Of a stretch of 64,000 bases of DNA, positions 21,054-33,874 are shown in pieces; the first letter of the stretch is position 1, and each line of letters begins with the position of its first letter. The DNA lies in contig JARHVA010008424.1 of NCBI GenBank assembly GCA_037957365.1, forward strand, positions 247,001 through 311,000, in the 5' to 3' direction. This DNA is from Torreya grandis (taxonomy: Eukaryota > Streptophyta > Pinopsida > Cupressales > Taxaceae). The position numbers were made by a program, and so were the translations under genes. The notes under the pieces were generated by a model. The model was not told the DNA's origin. It did no database searches and saw only the letters and a list, made by a program, of their open reading frames with translations.

Positions 21054-23704
21054 TGTTATCACTCTAGAGTGCACCCTGTTTGAAGATGTGTAAAACACAC
21101 CCTCTATCTAGCTGATATAATTAGAAATTATTAGAGTTTTGGTGACTCTATGATGATAAGAACCTCTAGAGAGGGTTGGATCCCTTAAGTTTTATCTCTT
21201 AAATTTGATTTACTATGATTTTTTGGATGGAAAAGGGGAAGGGAAAATTGAAAAGAAATCCTATCTAATGGGGTGATTTACCTATATGTTTATTATTATT
21301 TAAAAGATTTTTAAAAATAATTAAGACACATATTAATCTAAAATAAAACTCTGCAACCAATCCTCAACATTAGTATTTCAAAAGAAGGCCTGAAAAGAGT
21401 TTGCAGGGCAAATTCAAATCCTAGCTCTTCAAATGACCCATAGAGGATGTGATTTTCATAGTATGTTTGGAAAGTACCTAAGAAAAGGTTAAGTATATTC
21501 AAATTGTATCCTAGTAACCAGTTAAATACACTCTATTTTGATCCAAAAAACATATGCAAAAAATCATCTTTATTTGATAAATGGTGTCAATTACAATTTC
21601 CTCTCTACTTAAAGAATTTCTCAGAAATAGCTTCAAAAAGATAATATAAAATTATAAAACCTTAAATAAATCCAAATTCACATGTAATATATAATTATTA
21701 GTCTTATTTTATTTAAATAATACTAAAATATTTAAAGGATTTAAAATCTTCCAATTCTTCAAAAACTGCATATTCTTCATTTTTATCATAAAATTAATAA
21801 GTGGTGGGCCCATGTTGAATTTTAAACCTTAATTGAATAAAAATAATTCCTTAAATTAGAGTATAAATCCATATTTAAAGTGATTTTATGTTATTAAAAG
21901 TCTTTATCTTGCATGAAAATCATGGGAGATGCATGAAACTAGTTAAACTAGTCAACCAAAGAGATTTGACCTTTAAGGACTAGTTAACTCAACTTGAGAT
22001 CAAATTTAATTAATTTAAACTTTTTTATTTAATTTATAATGATATATATACTTAAAAAACATATATTCCATGTGTTAATTCTAAAATTAATTCATTTGAT
22101 AGATTTTCAATGCCATTCTTCACTTGCTTGATTGACCAATTATGCCTAATAGCCTATATTAGTGCATTTTGAATCCATTAAACCTTAAATAATAAGAAAT
22201 GAAACTTTAAATAACAAAAAAATCATAAAAATATTTGATTTTTATGAGAAAATACTTTCCATTTAGTCGATAGGGTTGACTAGGCCTATTTTGCTCCATT
22301 TTCTTGTAGACTGGCCATTTTGATAGAGCTATTTGGGATACTTATGAGATTAATTATGACCTAAATAAAATTTTAAGATGAATTAAAAGTTTTAGGATCT
22401 GATTTAAATTTATTATATTTCATTGAAGTGTCTCGTACTTCATTTTACTTACTTTTTTCCATTAAAAAATGTGATTTATGCCCTCATCCATACATCTACA
22501 TGCATAAAATTGATATTTATATAATCCTATCTGAGTTTAATTGTAAATTTGAAAAGTTTTAAGGTTTATTAAATAGTATATTATGTAAATAAACTCAACT
22601 TTTTGCAAAACTAGTTTTTTGAGGGTTTATGCAGGCTTTGAAGCTGAATTTTCAAAATAATGGTGCTTGAAGTAATGACCTAAAAAACCAAAAAAATTTA
22701 AATTTATTTGTATAAAAATTATCCCCAAAACATTATTAAAAATATTGGGTTCCAATTTAAAATATATAAAAAGTTACCATGTGGAGAATTCTACCTGTGG
22801 GGTTTTGATGCATTCTGAGCTTCCTGCACTCTTAATAATTGTTCATAAATAAAAAACACTAAAATGGTATAAATTTTTAATTAATAATAATTTAATATCA
22901 GTACTAAAAACATAATAATATCATTCATCTAAACTCCACATGTGTTGAAATATATGAGCATCTAAATAGGAGGCTAGGAAGGGTGTCTAAAACTAAAAAA
23001 TGAAAATTTCACCAAAATACAAATAAATCTTAAAATTATTCAAAATTATTGAAAAAATAATCATGGAGTCTGTGACATTCTATAAAAACACTTTGAAAAC
23101 ATATGTTTCTTAAAAATTCAAAAAACCCTTTTTTGGCCATTATGCTTGTTTGCTTGCAAAAGCCTGTATGAGCATGGTTTGCTTAAAATTTAGAGTTTTG
23201 AAACTTTTTAAAGGTATTATTATAATTTAAAAACACCATAAAATGATGTTAAAACTTTTACCTAGACTTATAAACCTCTGTGGCACTCCAAAATGATGTC
23301 TACTCTAATGATGATCTCCAACAGACATGCTGAGGATTGTTACAAAATATAAAGTATCTCCAGTCATCTAATGGACATGAAACTTTTTTAAAAAATTCCC
23401 CAAATCATGATGAACTTGTGTACAAAATTTTAGGTCCTCAAATCACCTGTAACTCCCAAAAAATTCAATTTTATCTCAAAATTGATCCCTATGCATGGAT
23501 TGTTTACATATTTGAACTAGACAATGCTCTTTTAGAAATGACAGTGACCCATTTATAATACACTTTTGATGATTTTTTCCAATATTAGTGATTTTATGCC
23601 ACAATTGATCATTTTTACTTTTTGTAAATGGATATTAGTGATATTTAGAAAAGTTTCAAATGACAAGGTTAGTAATTTGACCTTGACAAGTCAAATTACT
23701 AACA
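21054..23704 (-). repeat. LTR 1 (3' LTR) of the composite element
   Basis: 2651 bp, starting TGTTATCACTC. It ends with a terminal hairpin: GTTAGTAATTTGAC (23,668-23,681) and its exact reverse complement (23,690-23,703) around an 8-base loop. Similarity to the other two copies runs the whole length, with many small indels and substitutions. Frames inside are short and not conserved. Confidence 0.8.
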
Positions 23705-25848
23705 ATTTTGGTGACTTTCAGGGGTTAACCAGCCTAATGGTCAAATAAATATGAAATTTTGGCTATGAAAAACTTGGATATACATTTAAATAGGAATATT
23801 TTTGTGAACAAAAACACAACAAGATAACTGACACAAACAACAAGTGCACGTGTGCACTTAGAGGAAAGGATGACAACAACTAAGAAAAAAAACAACACTA
23901 AAAGCATGTGTGGATATGCACTTAGAGAAAATAACAAAATTTATTATATTATGTACAAACTAACCTCCACCTTTCTAGTCCTCTTAGATTAAATGGAAAA
24001 CTATTTGATGCAGTATGGAACTTTGAAACATATTTGCTTCCTTTTGATAGCTCTCTTCTACAAATAGGAGCACTTATATATTCATATCTTCTAGATGATG
24101 CAGATAGGACTCTAATTTCCATTCTTATGATTATGGATTGAAGATATGGATCTAGGATCCAATCATCTTCCTCCCATATTCTCCTTTGTTGCATCAAAAG
24201 TGCTATCTCTACCTCATTCATAGGTTGATCATGATTTGACACATTCTCATTCAATGATTGTACAATTAAGCTAGTATACATGGATTGATGTCTTCATTTG
24301 ACTCCATTTGAAGTTGTACTTAAAAATTATTTATATCCTTGGTAAGCATCCAAACATGTCTCTAATATGACTTTAATTTCTTCTTGATGAATAGCTATAA
24401 TAGTACTCTTTACAAGACATTCATCAATATCCACTTGGGTGGAGATGGACCATCAAATTTTACACAAAAAATCTCTAAGTGATCACAAAAGGATTCTTCA
24501 TCATAATCAATGAAAAATACATGAAATTCATCAATATTATTACCATTTGAAACATGTTGATCACGTGTTTCTACCTTTTGGATGAATTCAAATGAAATTT
24601 CTTGATCTACTACACTTATCTCTTCTTCATTAGGAATATTATCCATTTCAACAATGGCTCTATGTGAGTTGTATTCATGGCTAACTTATAAGGAAATATT
24701 TTTTCATACTCTATCTATCTCAGATACCATAAACTCTTGATTAAACTCTTGGATCACCTTGACCTCACCTTGTTGCACTTTTTCTTAAATGGCTTTTCAT
24801 AAAGGAAAGGATTTATACTTTTGAGGAGGAAGGGATGAATGCTGAAAGATCTCTTGATTGAATTCAACATCCTAAATGATGCATGATTTTTCCTCTTTTT
24901 TTCTTAATTACATGATTTGGTTCAAATATGGGAAAGATAAAGGCTCTTTTTTTACCTTTTGACTTTGGTTCTCTTCCCATTTTCTTGTCTTCAACTCCAA
25001 CTCTCTGATCTACTTATCAATATTTTGTTGGAATATCTTCTCTTTAAAGTAGTCAGTGATCTCAATAATAAGATGTGCCATAACAATCTCCTTCTTTCTT
25101 TGATAGTTATCTTAGATAGCACACTAATAATGAAAGGTCTGAGAAACATATGAAGAATTTGGAAAACTCAAAGGGGCTCTTGGAATGGTCTCTTGAGAAG
25201 GAATGGATGGCATATAATAAGAGTGAGGCTAAACCTATTGTTCTTTAAGGCCTTTTAGTTTGTATTCAATACTTTGAATGTAACCACCTACATACTTCAT
25301 CTCACCAGTGAGATTACCATAATTTTCCCTTTCAATAGGTGCTTATTGATCTTTTATTTTATATAAAGAATACCTCTCATAATGGATTAGGTGAGTAGGG
25401 GTATCTTGGCCATAATAGCTCTGAGTACAACTCTAGTACATGTTTTTCAAGGATCATTGAAGTTTGCTTAAGTGATGGTATGGATTGGGTAGATGAAAAA
25501 TGGCCATGATTAGGTTGGATAAATGGGTAGGATGTCTCATGATAAGATTTATAAGGGGTAGTATTATGATGGAATGGTTGTTTATATGGAGGATTAGGGT
25601 AGTACTTTTGCATATATGATTGATATAGATCATCATACTCCTAGTGAAGATCATAGTGTGGTTGGTCATACTAATCATAGTGAAGATAATACGTATTCAT
25701 ATTGAAATAATTCATTTGATACCATTAGTAAGAAAAATACTAAAATTAATCAATATTTAAATAATAATTGATATTCAAAACTATATTTTAGTGCTTGAAA
25801 GTTGCATTAATCTTATGAATGCCTATAAAGGCTAGTGTGTAGAATGAT
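23705..25848 (-). pseudogene. Unrecognised protein of the composite element, copy 1
   Basis: Minus-strand coding remains can be followed from about 25,700 to 23,950 across a few frame changes. They begin with a Tyr/Pro/His/Asn/Gln-rich gag-like region (25,377-25,680). A charged helical stretch with a likely coiled coil follows (about 24,970-25,060: I-R-E-L-E-L-K-T-R-K-W-E-E-N), then an acidic segment (24,410-24,646) and a Trp/Glu/Arg-rich C-terminus (23,949-24,281). Stops are mainly TAG/TAA at likely Gln positions. There is no capsid, protease or RT motif. Total length would be roughly 550-600 residues. A structural, gag-like role is only a guess. Confidence 0.5.
23709..23724 (+). other. Antisense PBS-like motif beside LTR 1
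   Basis: TGGTGACTTTCAGGGG lies four bases inside the LTR, on the non-coding strand. It agrees with TGGCGACTCACGGGGG of the young element at 11 of 16 positions, and two of the five differences are the C-to-T or G-to-A kind. The second internal region has TGGTGACTTTCAAGGG at 28,545-28,560. Confidence 0.45.
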
Positions 25849-25866
25849 GTCCCACCTAGTGTGCCA
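25849..25866 (-). other. Primer binding site next to LTR 2
   Basis: The coding strand reads TGGCACACTAGGTGGGAC five bases from the LTR, matching the site at 31,268 except at two positions. The shared 40-base flank shows that both internal regions begin identically. Confidence 0.65.
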
Positions 25867-25871
25867 AAAAT

Positions 25872-28540
25872 TATTATCACTTTAGAGTGCACCCTATTTG
25901 AAGATGTGAAAAGTAAACCCTTAATCTAGCTAACACAATGGGAACTTCTTAGAGTGTGGGTGACTCTATGATGAGAAGAACCTCTAAAGAGGGCTGGTTC
26001 CCTTTAAATTTATCAATTATATCTGAACTACTATGATTTTTTTGCATGAAAAGGCAAAGGAAACTGAAATAGAAAATCCTATCTAGTTGGGTGATGCACC
26101 TAAATGATTGATATTCTATGAAATATTTTGAAACTTAGTAATATAAACATATGAATCTAAAAGAAAACTCTACATTCAATCCTAACTATAAGTGTTTCAA
26201 AAGAAGGACTGAAAGAAGTTTGTAAAAAAAACTTTTATTCTTAGCTCTTCAACTGACCTGTAATTTCATATTAGGTGAGGAAAGGACCTGAAAAAAATGG
26301 ATATATATCTCACTTATATTCTAGTACACAATCAAAAATACACTTTATTTTGATAAAAAAACATATGCAAAAAATATTCTTTATTTGATAAATGGTGTCA
26401 ATTACAATTTCTTCTCTGCTTCAAGAAATTCCTTAAAAATGGCTTGAAAAACATAATATATAAGTATAAAACCTTAACTAAATGAAAATTCAAATGAAAA
26501 ATATAAGTATTAGTCTTCTTTGATTTAAAATGAAACTAAAATCCTTTTATAAAATTAAATAAAGGCTATAAAATCTTTTAATTCTTTAAAAATTGCATGT
26601 TCTTCATTTTTGGCATAGAATTGAGAAGTGGTGGGCTCATGTTGACTTTCCTTGAATGAAAATCACGACATAAATTATAATATATCTCCATATTCAAAGT
26701 GATTTTAAGTTCTTGAAAGTCTTTATCTTGCATGAAAAGCATGGGAGATGCATGAAACTAGTCAAACTAGTCAACTGAATAGATTTGACCCTTAAGAAAT
26801 AGTTAACTCAACTTGAGCTCAAATTGCATGAATTGAAGCTTAATTATTGTATAATTATATATCCACTTGAAAAAATATGTTCAATGTGGTAATTCTAAAA
26901 TTAATCCATTTGATAGATTTTCAATGCTATTCTTTACTTACTTGATTGACCAATTAGGCCTAATAGCCTATCTTATTACATTTGGACTCCATTAAACCTA
27001 AAATAATAAGATATGAAACCTAAAAAAATAATAAATTTCACATGAAAAACAATTATTCATCACCAAAATATTTTATTTTGATGAGAAAACACTCACCATT
27101 CAGTCAACAGGGTTGACTATGCCTATTTTGCTAAATTTTCCTATAGACTGGCCATTTTGATTGAGCTGGTTGGGGCACTTATGAGATGATTTATGTCCTA
27201 AATATAATTTTAGGATGAATAAAATTTACTAGGCTTTGATATCCATTTGTTATATTTCATTGAAGTGTCTTGTACTTCATTTTACATGTTTTTTTCCACA
27301 AAAATATATGATTTATGTCCTCATCCATATATTTGCATGCATGAAATTGATATTTATATAATACTCTATAAGTTTACTTGGAATTTTAATAGGATTAATA
27401 TTGATTAATTATTATTTAGTGGAAATAAAATTACTTTTTTCAAAACTATTTTTTTGAGGGTTTAGGCAAGCTTTGAAGCTAAATTTTTAAAATGATGGTT
27501 CATGAAGTACAGACCTCCAAATCCCAAAAATTTGATATTTATGTGTATAAAATTAACCCCAAAAACATCCCTAAAAATATTTCATTCATATTCAAAATAT
27601 ATAAAAAGTTACCAAGTGGAGAAGCCTACCTGTGGGGCTTTGATTGTATTTTGAGTTGCCTACACTATTAATGATTTTTAATAAAGCAAAACCAATAAAA
27701 TTTTCTAAATTTTTCATGAATTATAATTAAATATTATTAATCAAACATACTAATATAATTCATTCAAAATCTACACGTGGTGAAATATATGATCATCTAA
27801 ATAAGAAGCTAGGAAGGGTTTCTATAACTAAAAAAATGAAAATTTCACCAAAATGAAAATAAGTCTTAAAATTCTTCAAAATTATTGAAAAATCATCATG
27901 GATTATTTACCATGAAATAAAAACACTTTGAAAGCATATTTTTGTTGAAAATTCAAAAAACCCCTTTTTGGCCTTTATACATGTTTACTTGCAAAAGCTT
28001 GTATGAGCATGGTTTGCTTAAAATTTAGATTTTTTACACTCTTTAAAGGTCTAATTATGATTTAGAAACATCAAAAAATTATTATAAAACTTTTACCTAG
28101 ACTTAAAAACCTATGTGGCAATGTAGAATGATGCCTACTATAATGGTGATCTCCAATGGACATGGAGAGGACTATTATGAAATAGAAAGTATCTCCAATC
28201 ATCTAATGGACATGAAATTTTTTAAAAGTTTTCCTCAAATAATGATGACCCTATGTAAAAAATGTGAGTTCTTGAAACCACATTTAGCTCCCAAAATGTT
28301 CATTTTTCTCTCAAAATTGATCCTTGTGCATGGATTGTCTGCATATTTGAACTTGACAATGCTCTTTTTGAAATGAAAATGACCCATTTACAATACATTT
28401 TTTATGTTTTTTAACCATAATTAGTGATTTTATGCCATAATTGATTAGTTTGATCTAATCTAAAAGGATATTCATGAGATTTAGGAAAGTTTCAAATGAT
28501 AGGGGTAGTAATTTGACCTTGACAGGTCAAATTACTAACA
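25872..28540 (-). repeat. LTR 2 (middle) of the composite element
   Basis: 2669 bp, starting TATTATCAC and ending ATTACTAACA. It keeps the terminal inverted repeat around TAATTTGACC/GGTCAAATTA. Being in the middle it is bounded by PBS-type sequence on one side and the antisense motif on the other, so it is both the 5' LTR of copy 1 and the 3' LTR of copy 2. Confidence 0.8.
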
Positions 28541-29665
28541 ATTTTGGTGACTTTCAAGGGTTGACCAACATTCTGGTCAAAAAAATATGAAATTTTGGCT
28601 ATGAAAAACTTGGATATACACTATAATAGGAATATTTTCATAGAGAAAGACACAACAAGACAATTGACACAAACAACAATAAGTGCACGTGTGCACTTAG
28701 AGGCAAGGACAATAACTTGGAAAAAAAAAAATAACACTGAAATCAGGTGTGGATATACAATTAGAGAAAATATAAAAAGGTAGTTTATTATGTATAAACT
28801 AACCTCCACCTTGTTGGTCCTCTTGGATCAAATATAAAACTATTTGATGCACTATAGAACTTTGAAACGTATTTATTTCCTTTTGATAGCTCTCTTCTGC
28901 AAATAGGAGCATATGTTCATATCTTTTGGATGATGTATCTAGACCTCTAAATTCCATTATTGGGTGTATGGATTGAAGATATAGATCTAAGATCTACTCA
29001 TCTTCCTCCCACATTCTCCTTTGTTGCATCAAAAGTGTTATCTCTACCTCATTCATAGGTTGATCATGATTTGACACATTCGTATTTAATGATTATATTG
29101 ACAATTTGGTGACTTTCAAGGGTTGACCAGCATTATGGTCAAAAAAATATAAAATTTTGGCTATGAAAAAATTGGATATACACTAAAATAGGAAGATTTT
29201 TGTAGAGAAAGACACAACAAGACAATTGACACAAACAACAATAAGTGCACGTGTGCACTTAGAGGTAAGGACAACAACTAGGAAAAGAAAAAACAACACT
29301 GAAAGCATGTGTGGATATACACTTAGAGAAAATATAAAAAGGTAGTTTATTATGTATAAACTAACCTCCACCTTGTTGGTCTTCTTGGATCAAATAGAAA
29401 ACTATTTGATGCACTATAGAACATTGAAATGTATTTATTTCCTTTTGATAGCTCTCTTCTGCAAATAGGAGCATATGTTCATATCTTTTGGGTGATGTAT
29501 CTAGACCTCTAAATTCCATTCTTAGGTGTATGGATTGAAGATATAGATCTAAGATCTATTCATCTTCCTCCCACATTCTCCTTTGTTGCATCAAAAGTGC
29601 TATCTCTACCTCATTCATAGGTTGATCATGATTTGACACATTCTCATTTAATGATTATATTGATA
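28541..29665. repeat. Local tandem duplication, unit about 563 bp
   Basis: The segment starting at the LTR 2 edge (28,541) is repeated from about 29,104. Both units contain the GGTTGACCA block, AAGTGCACGTGTGCACTTAGAG (28,680 and 29,245) and the coding end of the internal protein. The junction shows short homology (ACAATTT against ATAATT). The duplication is absent from copy 1 at 23,705. Confidence 0.75.
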
Positions 29666-31267
29666 ATTCAACTAGTATACCTAGATTGATGTCTTCATTT
29701 GACTCCATTTGAAGTGGTATTATGTCAAAGTCTTTATATCCTTGATAATAATCCAAACATGGCTATAATATGACTTTAATTTCTTCCTAATGAATAGCTG
29801 CAATAGTACTCTTTATAAGACATTCATCAATATCCACTTGGGGTGGAGATGTACCATCAAATTTTGCACAAAAACTCTCTTAAGTCATCCCAAAAGGCTT
29901 ATTCATCATGATCAATGGAAAAGATATGAAATTCATCAATATTCTTACCATTTGAAACATATTGATCACATATTTATACTTTTTGGATGAAGTCAAATGA
30001 AATTTCTTGATTTGTTGTACTTGTCTCATTTTTATCAGGAATATTCTCCATCTGAGATATGGCTCTATGTGAGTTGTCTTCAAGGCTTCCTTATAAATAA
30101 ATATTTTTTAATACTCTATCTATCTCAACTACTAAAATCTCTTGAGAATCCTCTCATAACTCCTCTTAGATCACCTTGACCTCACCTTGCTGTACTTTTT
30201 CTTAAATAGATTTCCATGAAGGAAAGGGTTTAGGCTTCTAAGGAGGAAGGGATGAAGGTTGAATGATCTCTTGATTGAATTCAACATCCTAAATGATGCC
30301 TGATTGCTCCTCTTTCTTGCTTAATTACATGATTTGGTTCTAAGATGGGAAAGTTAAAGGCTCTTTTTTGACCTTTTGACTCTGGTTCTCCTTCTCTTTT
30401 CTTATCTTCAGTGCCAACTCTCTAGTCTAATTATCAATATTCTCTTGGAATATATTCTCTTTCAAGTGGTTAGTGATCTCAATAGTAGTCTATGCCATAA
30501 CAATCTCTTTATTTATTTGAGAGTTCTCTTGGATATAACTCCATGAAGGGAAGGCCTAAGAAACATATGAAGAATTCGGTAAACTCAAAGGGGCTCTTGG
30601 AATGGTCTCTTGAGAATGAATGGATGGAATATAATAAGAGTGAGTCTAAACCTATTGTTCTTTAAGGCCTTCTATTTTGTCTTCAATAATTTGAATGTAA
30701 CCACCTACATCCATCATCTCACTAGTGAGATTACACCAATTTTCCCTCTCAATAGGTGCCCATAACTCTTTTATTTTCTATAAAGAATATCTCACATAAT
30801 GTATCAAGTGAGTAGGGTTATCTTGGCCATAATATCTCTATGAGTACATCTCTAATGAATGATTTTCAAGTCTCACTAAAGTTAGTTTAAGTGTTGATAT
30901 GGATTGGGTAGATGCAAAATGGCCATGATTAGGTTGTTTAGATGGGTACGATGGATCATGATAAGACTAGTAAGGGGTATTATTATGATGGAATTGTTGT
31001 TTATAGGGGGGATCAGGGTAATACTATTGCATATATGAATGATATAGATCCTCATACTTCTGGTGAGGATTATATTGTGGTTGGTCATATTGATCATAGT
31101 GAAGATAATATGGATTCATAATGAAACAAGCCATTTGGGAACATTAGTAAGCCAGATAATAAAATTAATCAATATTAAAATGATACCTGATGTTTACAAA
31201 TATCTTTTAGTGCTTGAAAGTTGCATTGATCTTCTGAATGCCTCCAAAGGCTAGTGTGTAGAATGAT
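28541..31267 (-). pseudogene. Unrecognised protein of the composite element, copy 2
   Basis: Homologous along its length to 23,705-25,848 and more decayed. The same order can be followed on the minus strand: Tyr/Pro/His-rich start (about 30,880-31,100), charged middle, acidic piece near 29,880-30,080 and Trp/Arg-rich end near 28,800-29,000. The C-terminal portion is present twice because of a local duplication. No enzyme motif is seen. Parallel decay of the same frame in both copies supports a real former gene. Confidence 0.45.
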
Positions 31268-31285
31268 GTCCCACCGGGTGTGCCA
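31268..31285 (-). other. Primer binding site next to LTR 3
   Basis: TGGCACACCCGGTGGGAC on the coding strand, five bases beyond the LTR, one base different from the young element's site at 14,961. It defines LTR 3 as the 5' LTR and the element as minus-strand. Confidence 0.75.
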
Positions 31286-31290
31286 AAAAT

Positions 31291-33874
31291 TATTATCATT
31301 ATAGAGTGCACCCTATTTGAAGATGTTCAAAGCACATCCTCAATCCAAATAATAAAATGGGAAATTACAAGAGTGTGGGTGACTCTATGATGAGAATAAC
31401 CTCTTGAGAGGGCTGGTTCCCTTTAAATTTATCAATTATATCTAAACTATTGTGATTTTTTGGATGAAAAGGGGAAGGAAACTAAAATAGAAAATCCTAT
31501 CTAATTAGATGATGCACCTGAATGATTGATATTATTTGAAATATTTTTGAAACTGAGTAATAAACACATATGAATCTGAAATAAAAGTTTGCATTCAATC
31601 CTAAACATAAGTGTTTCAAAAGAAGGCCTGAAAGAAGTTTGGAAAACAAACTTCTTTTCCTAGCTCTTCAAATGACCTATAGAGGATGATATTTTCAAAT
31701 TACATGAGGAAAGGACATTAAAAAATGGTATAAATATCTCAATTATATGATGATACACAATTAAAAATACACTCTATTCTTATCCATAAAAAAACATATG
31801 CAAAAAATCTTCTTTATTTGATAAATGTTGTCAATTACAAGTTTTTCTCTACTTTAGGAAATCCCTTTAAAATAGCTTCAAAAAGCCAATATATAAGTCT
31901 AAAACCTTAAAAAAATTGAAATTAACATGTAAATTATAAATACTATTCTTATTTTAGTTAAAATAACACTAAAATACTTTTACAAAATTAAATAAAAGAT
32001 TTAAAATCTTCTAATTCTTCAAAAATTGCATGTTCATTTTTGGCATAGAATTGAGAAGTGGTGGGCCCATGTTGAATTGTAAACCTTTCTAAAATTAAAA
32101 CCATGAGATAAATTAGAATATAAATCCATATTAAAAGTGATTTTAAGTTCTTTAAAGTCTTTATATTCCATAAAAAGCATGGGAGATGCATGAAACTAGT
32201 CAAACTAGTCAGTCGAAGAGATTTGACCCCTAAGGACTAGTTAACTCAACTTGAGCTCAACTTGCATGAATTGAAACTTGTGGATTGACTTGATAATTAT
32301 ATATCCACTTAAAAAAAATATATTCCATGTGGTAATTCCAAAATTAATTCATTTTATATATTTTCAATGCCATTCTTTACTTGCTTGATTGACCAATTAG
32401 GCCAATTAGGCCTAATAGCCTATCTTCTTGCATTTGGAATCAATTAAACCTACAATAATAAGCCATGAAACTTTTATAAAAAAAAATAAAACTTAAAAAC
32501 AATTATTCATCACCAAAATATTTGGTTTTTATGAGAAAACACTCACCATTCAGTCAACAGGGTTGACTAGGCCTATTTTGCTCCATTTTCCTGTAGACTA
32601 GCCATTTTGATTAAGCTATTTGGGAAAATTTTGGTATTTTTTATGACTTAAATAAAATTTTAAGAAGAATAAAAAATATTATGATTTGAGATCCATTGAT
32701 TATATTTGATTGAAGTGTCTTGTACTTCATTTTACATGTTTTTTCCACAAAAAAAAGGATTTATGTCATCATCCGTAGATCTACATGCATATTGATATTT
32801 ATAGAATCCTATATAATTTTTATTGAAATTTAATTTTTTTGACCATGGAAATAAAATCAAATTTTTGCAAAACTAGTTTTTTGAGGGTTTATGCGAGCTT
32901 TGGAGCTGAATTTCAAAATTACGGTTCATGAAGTAAACCTAAAATAACAAAAAATTTACATTTATGTGTATAAAATTTACCCTCAAAACATCCCTAAAAA
33001 TATTGGGTTCCCATTCAAAATATATAAAATTTACCATGTGAAGATATCTACCTGTGGGGTTTTGACTGGATTCTAAGATACATAGACTCTTAATTATTGA
33101 TGGTATAAATTTTTCATAAATTATAATTAAATAATATTACTCAAATCATTCTAATATCATTCATCCAAAAACAATGGTGAAATATATGAGTATCTCAACA
33201 GGAGGATAGGAAGTGGTCTAGAACTAAAAAAATATTTTTAAAATGAAAATAACTCATAAAAATTATTTAAAAAATCATCATGGAGTCTATATCATGCTCT
33301 CAAAACACTATAGACATTTTTGTTGAAAAAAAAACTCCCCTTTTTGGCCTTTATACATGTTTGCTTGCAAAAGCCTATATGAGCATGGTTAAATTTAGAG
33401 TATTTAAAATCTTTAAAGGTCTGATTATGATGTATCATAAAATAAAACTTTTAAGATAGAAACCTCCGTGGCACTCCAAAATGATGCCTACTCTAATGGT
33501 GATCTCCAACAAATATGATGAGGACTATTTCAAAATATCATGTATCTTAAATCATCCAATGGACATGGATTTTTTTAAAAATGTTCCTCAAATCAGACCC
33601 TATTACAAAATTTGAGGTCTTGAAACCACTTGCATCCCAAAAAGTTTAATTTTCTCTCAAAATTGATCCATGTGCATGGATTATTTGTATATTTAAACTT
33701 TAAAATGCTATTTGATAGTGCCCCCAATATATTTTTTATTTTTTATTTACCAAAACTAGTACTTTATGATAAATTTTATTGGTTTGACCTGTTGTAAAGG
33801 GATATTGGTGAGATTTAAGAAAGTTTCAAATGATAAGGGTAATAATTTGACCTTAACAGGTCAAATTACTAACA
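31291..33874 (-). repeat. LTR 3 (5' LTR) of the composite element
   Basis: 2584 bp, starting TATTATCATT and ending TACTAACA. It keeps the terminal hairpin sequence TAATTTGACC...GGTCAAATTA (33,845-33,868) with one decayed base. It is the most divergent of the three copies and carries several small deletions. Confidence 0.8.

Larger units (their letters stand above)
21054..33874 (-). mobile_element. Composite LTR element: three LTRs, two internal regions
   Basis: The order is LTR (21,054-23,704), internal (23,705-25,871), LTR (25,872-28,540), internal (28,541-31,290), LTR (31,291-33,874). All LTRs point the same way and start TGTTATC (or its decay product TATTATC) and end TACTAACA. Minus-strand PBS motifs next to the second and third LTRs set the coding strand. 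No RT, protease or integrase is visible, so the family is non-autonomous and would need enzymes from a partner. The shared-LTR tandem form suggests unequal or template-switch recombination. Flanking 5-mers GGTAT and AGTAA agree at three positions, so the target duplication is weak. Confidence 0.8.

Noticed and set aside
28113..28376. 87-codon plus-strand frame in LTR 2
   Set aside because: Not open in LTR 1 or LTR 3 and antisense to the element. Chance frame in AT-rich DNA.
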